From positions 248,001 through 312,000 of the forward strand of contig MQVO02000030.1 in the NCBI GenBank assembly GCA_001986395.2: a stretch of 64,000 nucleotides of DNA. Direction: 5' to 3'. The notes below the pieces were generated by a model. That model worked only from the letters and a program-made list of their open reading frames with translations, had not been told where the DNA came from and did no database searches. Within the stretch, counting starts at the first letter, position 1, and each line of letters begins with the position of its first letter. Both the position numbers and the translations under genes were made by a program. The stretch is from Irpex lacteus (lineage: Eukaryota; Basidiomycota; Agaricomycetes; Polyporales; Irpicaceae). Shown in pieces: positions 22,844-31,728 of the stretch.

Positions 22844-24952
22844 TCATGAAGCAAGTTCATGAGCACCCTCTCCGTCCGCGTCGTCGGTTTTCTTCGTCTC
22901 AGTTAAAGTCTCTTCCACAGCAGTATTGATAGAGGCGGCCGAAGATGCAGGTACTCTAGGGTGGACCTCGGATCCGTCCGCACGGAGAGCTTCAGGTGTT
23001 ATGACACCGAGCTCTATATCGCCCGTGTTACGAGGTTTGGTCGCGGGTCCAAATTTCTCCATCGAGTCGTTATTCGCTGTTCTCCCAACCAGGCCTACAC
23101 CGCGCCACCCGACGACGGTGACGAGGGCACTGAGCCCGAGGACACCGCAGCATACCCACCCAGCAGCTCGAAAACCGGCGAGCAACACGAGTGGGTCATC
23201 CTCTGCGAGCTCGGGATGCTTTCTGTTGTACTTTTCGGAGATGGTGTTGGCGACGGTGGAGGTGATTGCTAGACCTATGGACGTTCCAAGCTAGGTGGCA
23301 GTACGAAGTCAGCGGGGACGATATCATTGAGTACGTCAATTATCTGAAACTCACCCTGGTAGACACACTGAATATGCTACCTGCTAATGCTTGAGAGTGC
23401 GCAGGAAAGGCGGAGCACACTTGGATGTTTGCCACAGTGTATGCGATGTCCAACACTGGAAGAAGTATGCCGACACCGAAGGCCATGCCCCAGTACGTGG
23501 TCTCTATCTTGATCAGGCCAAATATGATACTTGAAGCCTGGAACGGGGGTTAAAAGCGAACAGGCAGTTCGCCGAGAGCGGCTTACCAGAGTCGAGAGAA
23601 CGCCGACGAGGACTAGGATCTGTCCGGGGATACGTGAGACAAGGTATCCGGTACCCATGTTTGCAATGAAGCCCTGACATTGTCCATGTCAGTACCGCAC
23701 AATGCGCGTACGAGGTCTGCACGAGAGAACTTACCGCGATCCCAGATGGAATGAGATGGACGGCGGTTTGAATAGGGCTGTAAAGCTGTACTTCCTGGTA
23801 GAATAGAGGCAAGTAGTATCCAAGTGTGTTAAAGGCCCACCAGCCAAAAAATACGAGCAGGATCGTAGAGCCCATCTTTGCCCCAGGTTGCGTCCACATG
23901 CTCATCGGCATGAGTACAGACTCGCCCTTGGACTCGCGGTGAAGCTCCCAGAGTACGAAGCCGATAATGAGCACGATCGATGTTCCTAGAAGTGAGGGGA
24001 TGAAAGGTGTTGCCCATCCCTTTGGCGCTGCTGTGGATTCGCTATCGTGAAGTGAGTTGCAGTTGCGAAACAAAATATATCGGAAGGACGCTTACGCTAG
24101 ATCATACACAAGCAATGCCAGACCTGCGGTGCTGAGGAGTGCGCCTACCCAGTCAAGGCCACGAGTGTATCGCTTAGTGTTGTCGTCGGACGGAAGAACT
24201 AACCAGCCCGTCAAGCATAAGAAAGCTGCAAGACCAGCTTCGAGCCAGAAAATCGTTCTCCAAGACGCGCTGGAGTCGCTGAGGATACCACCGAGAATCA
24301 GGCCAACAATATAACCGATGGGCTGACCGGCGCCGAGTAACGCGAATGCTCGTCCTCTCTCTGGACCTGGAGGAAAGTGAGATGAAAGGATGCTAATTCC
24401 AGCAGGCGTGATTGCGGCTAGCGTAGACGATAGTTAACACATCATGATACGCGGTACGCTCAGGAAATATACGAGAGTACTTACCAACACCTATTCCGAG
24501 CATACCGAGGAATACGATGAATGTAGGGGCACTAGGTGCAAGTGCAGCGGCTACGCTCCAGACACTGAACCAGAGTGAGCCGATAAGGAACATGCGTCTG
24601 CTACCAAAGATATCTGCAAGTCGCCCACATAGTAAGAGCAAGCAACCATTAGAGAGCCTATAACGCAGTCAGGGTTTGGAGCAATCAAGGACAAGCTGCA
24701 GTACTTACGCATATACGTTTAACGGCCATTGTAAATCTTCTTGCTTGAACTTCAAATCTTTTCCGATTGTGGCGATCGAAACACCGGTTGCGCCACTGAG
24801 AAACACCTGGAGGTTACTTCAAGTTGAGCGGGGCTCGAATGCATGAGATAACCGGCACTCACACTAAGTACAGTTACGCAGCATACTGTGGTCAAAATTC
24901 CTGCGTCCTGTAACTTTTGATGCATCGTGAAGCTCCTATGTTCAGGAATCAC
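22844..24952 (-). CDS. Major facilitator superfamily transporter, DHA2 (14-helix) drug:H+ type
   Basis: This membrane transporter belongs to the fungal ATR1/YOR378W-like branch that exports toxic compounds or borate-like solutes. The true substrate cannot be read from sequence. The likely start is MIPEHRSFTMHQKLQDAGIL at 24952, or the inner Met 27 bases later. Helices follow in order. The family motif GKDLKFKQEDLQWPLNVYAL precedes motif A, CGRLADIFGSRRMF. Next are a motif C-like segment LLGAGQPIGYIVGLILGGIL, FWLEAGLAAFLCLTGWLVL, a run through FFGWWAFNTLGYYLPLFYQE, and C-terminal helices ending near VCCGVLGLSALVTVVGW. A hydrophilic cytoplasmic tail ends GEGAHELAS at a TGA (22844-22846). About seven introns. 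Location is probably the plasma membrane. Confidence 0.87.
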
Positions 24953-26581
24953 CGAGCGAGTGAGGATGGGGAGAGATTCCCGACTTATGTGGGTCTGGAT
25001 ATATATACCAAAATTTATTTCATTCTTTTATCGAGGTGGTGTGTGTCATCGCGTCGTCCAGACCAAGGTCCGAGGAGACCACACGATGGCCGCCGGGAAA
25101 ATCACGAATGATTCTGTTCACGGGAGCAAATTGAGCCACGCCAGAAATAAATGTCACGGTGCGGCCGACATGCTAGCCCGGGATTTGCTTGCTTACGAAC
25201 GTCAGAATACTCAAAACTGACGAGCATGAGTGTTGTGTCCAACGAAGAAAATGTAATACAGCGAGCATGAGAGCTGTGATTTCTTGAAAGCGGGGTTAGC
25301 AGTTATATCAAAGTCGCCACGGGATCCGTCCAGACTCACCCGTATCGTGAAAATCAAGAATGTGGGCGATCTGATATTCGTCAGTGCAAGCTCCGAAGGC
25401 ACAGCAAGACATGCATGACACGGCAGAGTTACCTTCTCCCTTGCTGCGAGTAGAAGAAGTGCACTGAGGGCGGATGATGTGCCAGTGAACAAGCTCCTGT
25501 ACTATCGATGACCCAGTAATGCAAAGGGACAGGAAGTGCAAAAATTTGTAGTTCCGGGTGTTCCACTAGTCCGGGGCTTTCGCAAAAAATCACACATATG
25601 TAAGTACGTATATATGCCACGATTCCCTCATCTTGGGGGTATCTCGTAGATACTTGATGAATGAAAATTCAGATACTGTCGAGAAAATGGGCAATCACGC
25701 TGTTTTGGTCACTGATGGCTGCATAGAGGTCATAGAGTGGCTCTCAGAGGCCTAGGACTTTGCATACATAATTTAATATACTAGTACTACTCGAATAAAA
25801 TACATTCTCTCGTAAATCGACAGTGGGGCATGGTAGGGACAGGCATTTCGACCGGAGGACGAGGACGAAGTGACAATCAAGTTCATACTCCGACGCGCGC
25901 GAGATATATGAACCAATCAATAGCTGCAAGCGTACTGATGGGATCAACGGGGCTCAAATATCGACGGCGTTTAGACGTGACACACCGTGACCAAGACAGT
26001 GGTTTGGCAGGAGCAAAGTTACCTTCGTGCGGCCTCTCCTGTACGATGATATCCTCCCCGAAAAATCTGAAATCTCGAGAGTCTATAGCCAAGATGTACT
26101 ACTACAGTAATATCACATTTCCGAAGCCATACCCTGAAAAAAATATGCAAGTGGGCTAGTAATGCAAAAATTTTGCACTACTGGGTCATCGATAGTACGA
26201 TCTAGAACATCGCAGAAAAGTACTCCGCTCCTCGTGCCGCGCGCTTTCCTTCAGGCGAACATACATAGTATTACGTTCGGATCTAACTTTACTCTAAGTA
26301 ATACGCCATGCGTCGTTGGTAATATTGCAGACTATCAATGCCAGTAACGAATTGACGGTAGTCGAACGAAATTACATTGCCTGAGCTAAAGTGCTTGTTA
26401 TAATGACTACTGTCCCTGTCGCGATGGCTGCACTGCACACTGTCAAAATTCGTCCGGTCATCGCAGTGGTGTGGCTACAACTCCTTGCGAATCATGGACA
26501 TGGATGGTCAGCGACCGGTCAGCCCTGAGGGCGAGGAATAGAGACAGATGTACACAAACCGGATATCACGGCTGTCCAACG
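24953..26581. other. Gene-poor AT-rich region with an inverted-repeat pair
   Basis: About 1.6 kb with short, unconvincing reading frames only. It is more AT-rich than the flanks and carries the inverted-repeat pair at 25499-26197. Its left end must include the MFS promoter. No RNA gene was found. Confidence 0.4.
25499..26197. mobile_element. Possible non-autonomous element with terminal inverted repeats
   Basis: The left end (25499-25525) begins GTACTATCGATGACCCAGTA. The right end (26171-26197) is its inverted copy with one or two mismatches, continuing into a TGCAAA block. The outermost bases are GTAC at both ends, so the orientation is that of terminal inverted repeats around about 700 bp without an open reading frame. 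Next to the right repeat a second inverted partial copy forms a GCAAAAATTTTGC hairpin. I see no clear target-site duplication. It could be a MITE-like remnant or a chance pair of regulatory palindromes. Confidence 0.4.
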
Positions 26582-27860
26582 TTATACAGGAATCGCCTGG
26601 GAGGAGAGTTCCTGTCGACGACGGAATGCCTCCCGCACTGCATTCGTCAACACCTTCTCAGAGCTACCGTCGGATGCTAGGACTGGTCTGCTCCTCATCG
26701 TGACTAACTTGCTCAAGGTACTCCAAGGCTCCTGACATGATAGCAACTTTGCAGGACGCGGCATGATTACGCAAATAGGTTTTTGACGGCATGGGATAGC
26801 ATTCAGGATCTTCGCCATGATTTGAGAATGCTACCGTAGATGGGACAGAGAACGCGGCTCTAGGAATGTGGGGAGATGTGCCTATACTGTATCGGTGGGA
26901 ATCATCATCGGCGTCATCCTTTGTAAAGCTGTCTCAATGCAATGTCTGAAAGTTATGAGGCGATAGCTCACCTCTGGGTCAAACCATAACCACAGTCGGT
27001 GGAAGGCCTCGCGATATTGTGGAGCCATGGTTAGGATACTTTCGAGACGATGGATGCCGTCTCCACTGAGCTTTCGAAACAAGTCCTCGCTGCCGAAGAC
27101 CTTTGGGAGATTCCGAATCTCAACGGCAGATTCCTGCTAGGTACACATTAGTTCAACTTCGTAACCTCCGTTGAACAAGAGCATACCGCCATGTTCATTC
27201 TTGCCAATATCGACGTGTATGGGCTTGTCGATGATGTGCGTGCATTCGGTGAACGTCACTGCGCCTCCGCCCGACAAGTCATACATGACCCTGCCATGCG
27301 GGGCCATAAGACAGTCCACTGCAAAGGCATCGGATACTAAACACTGATAGCCGTCTCGTTTCAGAGCCTACATGTATTGTACAAACTGAGCACTCATAAA
27401 CAGATAAAAAAACAGGTACAACACTTACGCGACGTTTGGCTGTTGCGTGATTCTTCGGCGGGTACTTCAGTTCCTTGGCCGTTTCTGCTGATGGGGGCTC
27501 AGGCGAACGCATACTGTGCTCCGCTGCACTAGAATCTTTGCCTGAGACGCGAACTTGAACAGAGGTCAGTAAAGATGTATAAAGCGGCTGAGTGCGCAAA
27601 CACCACCTACAAAGTCTGAGCCAGTGATTGAAGTAAAGTTCGCCCAACTGGACACAGTCTTTCTGGGCATCATGGCAACGAGTTACAGACGTCGCAAGCT
27701 CGGCCAACATCTCAGGACCGATATTGAAGACGAACATCCATCCCAGGATCCGTATATACATCAGGGGCTTGCCAGACTCTTCCTTTTCCAGTAGGCACTG
27801 CGCTTCGCGATAGCAGAGTTCGTAGGCTCGCGATGCGCTTGTCTCATTACGAGAGGATAT
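26582..27860 (-). pseudogene. HNH nuclease-domain protein, apparently disrupted
   Basis: This resembles the HNH_2-type proteins common in Agaricomycetes, whose function is unknown. Recognisable blocks in order are RAYELCYREAQCLLEKEE, ELYFNHWLRLF, NHATAKRRALKRDGYQCLVS, FTECTHIIDK, GDGIHRLESILTM, LWLWFDPE, KTYLRNHAASCKVAIMSG and DGSSEKVLTNAVREAFRRR. It ends at TAA 26582-26584. Introns fit well in four places. Two places do not fit. A TAG at 27137-27139 lies in frame between the THII and GDGIHR blocks, and the only good donor there (GTATGC) shifts the frame. Near 26680-26700 the reading frame must also change by one base to reach the C-terminal block. The 5' exon is not located. I infer a recent pseudogene or sequencing error. 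A working gene with unusual splicing is less likely. Confidence 0.55.
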
Positions 27861-29635
27861 TCGAGATGGTCACCTTTGTCGGCTCTATCAGCGGTGTAGT
27901 TCCTGTGATAGGGATAGTCCTCATGGTGTTGCTACAATGCGTGAGCTCGTTGGCCCCAGAGCCACGCAAAGCTGGCGGTTATGCAAGCGTGCCCTTTTCG
28001 GAGCTGATCGAGGTGTGTTCGGGCAATACTTACCAGTGTACACGACGTTGAGACCGCTTTGCAACAAGAAACACAGGTTAGTATTGCACGAGACAACGTC
28101 TCACGCTCACCGCCGAGCGGTTGTGATGTCGGGATTCGGCTTTATCGTCTAACAAAGTCCCGAGAGTCGATTTGTTGCGCTCCTGGAGGGACTACCACTC
28201 TGAGTGCTCGAACTTTGAGTGGTAGACGGTGCTGTGGCGGCCACACTCACTAAATGTGGTAACCTTGACGGGCCTGTGAGTCCGATCCCAATGCACTGAG
28301 GCAAAAACCGTGACGAATCATCGAGGTCCGAGTCTGCGATGGACATGGCCCTGAACAGTGTGTGAGTGCATATCACTCGAAACACCGATTAACTGCTTAC
28401 CGAACACATTCAGGATATTCCCTAGATGGGAAAGTCAGTCTGCTAGCCATGTTATGCATCAGGACCTTCGGCGTACCACACGCCCGTGCGTTTCATCCCA
28501 GACGAGACGAGTGAGCACGCTGTAAAACTACACGGCATTGGACACAAAGCGGATATATAGGTGCCACCGTTAGTGAGTATTGCTGACGAGACTGTTGCGT
28601 TCAAGTTCGATGTTGACCCTGTGGCGGATGGACGTCAGACGGAAGAACCTTTATGATTGCGATGTAAGACGGGTGAATCGATGGAAGATGGGACGAACAG
28701 TAGATGCTCACCGTATATATGGACAATCAGGCACACTAGTCATGGTCAAGCCATTCCCGAGATTGATCTGAAACCGCGGAAGACAAAACGAGTCTTGTCA
28801 CGTTTATTTCCCACTGCTATAGACAGCCTCGAATGGCACTACTACATTCACTGTCAGCAGCTGGAAACAACGATCGTCATACCGAATATCACTTGCACGC
28901 ACAAATGTTTGAATCTCGTCCCTAGAGCTCGTCCTCAGACCCTTTGGCAGAAACACGAAAACACGTCACAAGGGGTAGCGGTCTACGAGCGCGTCAATAG
29001 TCAAGACACTGCAGGTCTCGTTCTCTAAGCCTACCCGGGACAACGAGCTGCTTGATACCGCATTGCATGGCACAGCAAGCTCCTGCATAGGGGCAGTCTC
29101 AAACAAGATCCCGACAAATTGACCTTGCCTTGCGCCGTCGGTTCATGTCGCTCGATCGTCTATTGACCATGAGCCTGAGTGTCCGACGCGTCCATGGTAT
29201 CCTCGACAGTCTTCTTCGTAGCCAGGGAAATAGTAAAGGAAGTCGATGTACTCGTAAACCTAGTGGCGCAAAGTCGACAAGAGAGTCAGAGGTGGGAGGG
29301 GCGCAGAGCTTGGAGGAACGATGCCTGCGTAGGCTCGTGCTAAACCATCGGCGCTTAAAGGGACGTGGACAACGGATCGTCATTATTGGTAGGCCCAGGT
29401 AGGCCCCCCTGCAGAGCCTCAGACGTAGGAACACACGTTACAGTGCGATGAGACTATCCTCGACTATGGTGGTGATTGATGTGTGAGACCAAGGTCACGG
29501 CACCCAAGTGCAGGGTGGGCGAAAGCGGGCGTCTAGGACATGCGTGCGCCAAACTCTTCCAAAATATTTTGCGAGCTCCCTATCGCAATTCCTGACCTGC
29601 TGCGTGATATAAGTTGGAAGATTGAAACAAAAGGA
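27861..29635. other. Gene-poor region between HNH remnant and tRNA
   Basis: About 1.8 kb without a supported gene. It may hold the missing 5' exon of the HNH gene (for example a minus-strand frame around 28150-28345), but no splice chain is convincing. A nine-base-stem hairpin lies at 28192-28225. Confidence 0.4.
28192..28225. repeat. Inverted repeat / hairpin
   Basis: CTACCACTC (28192-28200) and GAGTGGTAG (28217-28225) form a perfect nine-base stem around a 16-base loop. No poly-U tract or neighbouring gene end explains it. Confidence 0.6.
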
Positions 29636-29735
29636 TGGCCACCACAGGGATCGAACCTATGACCTTGGCGTACCGAAGACTGAGGTTCAGTCCCAGATAT
29701 TAGCACCACGCTCTAACCAACTGAGCTAGGCGGCC
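29636..29735 (-). tRNA. tRNA-Ile (anticodon AAU) with intron
   Basis: On the minus strand a full cloverleaf can be drawn. The acceptor stem GGCCGCC pairs with GGTGGCC (one G-U), followed by discriminator A. The D-stem GCTC pairs with GAGC and the anticodon stem TGGTG with CGCCA. The anticodon loop begins CTAATA with anticodon AAU at positions 34-36. The T-stem ATAGG pairs with CCTGT around TTCGATC. An intron of about 26 nt (TCTGGGAC...TTCGGT) lies after position 37, the canonical place. Total length is 100 nt, 74 after intron removal. The intron can pair with itself (ACTGA/TCAGT). The next gene on the plus strand starts about 100 bases away. Confidence 0.93.
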
Positions 29736-29837
29736 ATGTCTGACTTGCAAAATACTCACCTAATCGGGAAATATTGACTAAGCCGTACCACTTGAGGAAT
29801 GCACTCAGGACGGTTACAACCTTCCACCCGACCAAAC

Positions 29838-30254
29838 ATGTCTTTCCTCGCCACTGCACGGACAACTGTTCAAAGTCATCATGCAGTCCTGAACCAGACA
29901 CGGAGCATGTCTGTCTCACCCTACGGCCGCACACACGTCTGGAAACACCGACCCAAGAAGCTACCCAACCCATGTGTCCCCCGCTTCCCTCAACTTGTCG
30001 TCCGCGCAGATGGCTCGACGTTCACACACTACACGACATCTCCTCGGTCGACCTTCAGCTTGACGCGAGACACGACGAACAACCCGCTGTGGGCACCGTT
30101 CTTCGGGAACAAGGAGGACGCGGAGAGCGCTGCACTTGCTGGCCGTTTGGGACGGTTCAACAAGAGGTTCGATGGGCTTGGTGGGTTGGGAGAGGGCGTG
30201 GATTGGATGAACCCTGGTGCGGAAGAAGAGGCACCGAAAAAGAAGTCCTCGTGA
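29838..30254 (+). CDS. MRPL36: Mitochondrial large ribosomal subunit protein bL31m
   Basis: Intronless gene of about 138 residues. The start MSFLATARTTVQSHHAV gives a Ser/Arg/Thr-rich mitochondrial presequence. An upstream in-frame Met at 29799 is possible but would spoil it. The mature part has WKHRPKKLPNPCVP, FPQLVVRADGSTFTHYTTSP, a RLTRDT-like TLTRDTTNNPLWAPFF block, and LGRFNKRFDGLGG. The latter two match the conserved DQRNNPLWNP and LDRFNKRYSSL elements of yeast Mrpl36. A Lys/Ser-rich tail ends at a TGA (30252-30254). The protein acts in the mitoribosome 50S-like subunit, where bL31 contributes to the central protuberance. Confidence 0.85.
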   Translation: MSFLATARTTVQSHHAVLNQTRSMSVSPYGRTHVWKHRPKKLPNPCVPRFPQLVVRADGSTFTHYTTSPRSTFSLTRDTTNNPLWAPFFGNKEDAESAALAGRLGRFNKRFDGLGGLGEGVDWMNPGAEEEAPKKKSS

Positions 30255-30542
30255 GATGCGAGGTGCCAGGTATGTTGTGTCTGGTGTTTGCCACATAGAT
30301 TCAGACAGCTAATTATATGTGTCTGTAGAGACGATGATCCTCCATGCGTCACAGCCTGGCAATTTGAGCTAGCAACTCTACCGGCTCGTGTCTACCTTAT
30401 CATACTCACTACTGTTGCTCACATCACGCAGCCCGTAATCAATAATTTCTCGTGCATGACCGTTCAGACAGACCAAAGAGAGAGCACATCTAGTGATAAG
30501 AAATGTAGACGAAGGATAGTATAACGAACGCAGACAACCCAA

Positions 30543-31538
30543 TCAAACGAGGCGCTTGACCTCCTCGACCTTTTTCTCTGCGGCTACCTTTACCTCTTCC
30601 ACCTTCGCCTCTACAGCCTTCTGCGCTTCTGCGGCCTTGGCCTCGACAACTACCGCAGCTTCCTGAGCCTGCTCCTTCACAGCAATAGTAGCCTTCTCTC
30701 CTACACCGAGTGCCTCCTTCAGCTTGAGCCCCGTAGACTCTTGCACACGAGTGAGAACATTCTCAACTCCGCGCCCGAAAGTCTCCCGTCCGCTGGCCGT
30801 AGCCTCCTTTGCGCGCTCCCATGTCATGGCAGTGTGTGCATTCGCAATGGCATGCTTCTCTGCCAGGGTGGGGAAGTAAATTTCTTCGAGTTGACCGAGG
30901 TAGGATGAGATGTTGTGTGAGGTCTTGGGGAGGAAGTGGTTCAATGAAAGGACAAGAAGAGTCGGTGGAAGGATAAGGCGGGTGAGAATGATACGGTTGC
31001 GAGCGATGACAGAGCCTGTGAGTGTGGCAACTCCGACGTAGAGCAGTCCCGGAGTGAGCGGTTCCTCCGGTGCGATGAGAGACTTCACTCGTCCTGAGGC
31101 ATGCAGAACGTGTTAGTCTTTGCAAGGAGCCATGAATCCCTGAGAGTTACGCACGTTCAACCCGCTGCTCAACACCAATCCATCGCGAGACTACGCCTTG
31201 CACGCGACTCTGAACGTCGAGGTAAGTTGCCGTAACCGCCCGGCGAGCAGTGCCAATATGTTGCTCGAGCTCGGACGGAACCTCCTGCAGCACTATCTCG
31301 TCATCTGGCTTCGGATATATGGGAAGCTGGGAGAGAGGGATTCCAATCATCAATGAGAAATATGCTTGCTCGCAATAAGTAGGTGAAACGTACCTTCTCC
31401 TTCCGTTCGTGCACGAGCAAGGCTGGTGCAGAGGCTAAAGCAAACTGCCTTTTGCTAGGCTTTTTCAAACCGTTAGATACACGTATTTCATACGTTTTCG
31501 ACTATGATACATACCAACCTGAGTCTGAACGGGGGCAT
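30543..31538 (-). CDS. MIC27: MICOS complex subunit MIC26/MIC27-like (apolipoprotein O family)
   Basis: This inner-membrane protein of the mitochondrial contact site and cristae organising system shapes cristae junctions and binds cardiolipin. Exon 1 starts at 31538 with MPPFRLRLV and exon 2 adds SAPALLVHERKEK. The ApoO-family motif LPIYPKPDDE follows, then SELEQHIGTARRAVTATY and VVSRWIGVEQRVER. Next is the hallmark pair of hydrophobic segments, TPGLLYVGVATLTGSVIARN and ILTRLILPPTLLVLSLNHFL, followed by PKTSHNISSYLG. The C-terminus is a long Ala/Glu/Lys helix (KAAEAQKAVEAKVEEVK) and ends at a TGA (30543-30545). The alanine/lysine-rich tail is longer than in yeast Mic27. It is head-to-head with the kinase gene, 190 bases between start codons. 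Confidence 0.82.
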
Positions 31539-31728
31539 AGTCGTGGTCGGAGAGCAAGTAACGGCGCTAACGGCGGCCTCCCGCCCTCTTTCCCTTTTCG
31601 GACAGGTTAATTAGACACATCTACATAACACGACCGCTCTGGAGACTTTGTTCTCAAACCACCTCCTGTCTCTTTTTACACGTCTGTCTCGGTGGAGGTA
31701 ACACCACCAAGACTCGCGGGGCCGGGCG
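31539..31728. promoter_or_regulatory. Short bidirectional promoter region (MIC27 / CDK9)
   Basis: Only 190 bases separate the divergent start codons, so both promoters and 5' UTRs share this stretch. A pyrimidine-rich TGTCTCTTTTTACACGTCTG segment lies near the kinase start. No named operator is recognised. Confidence 0.5.
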
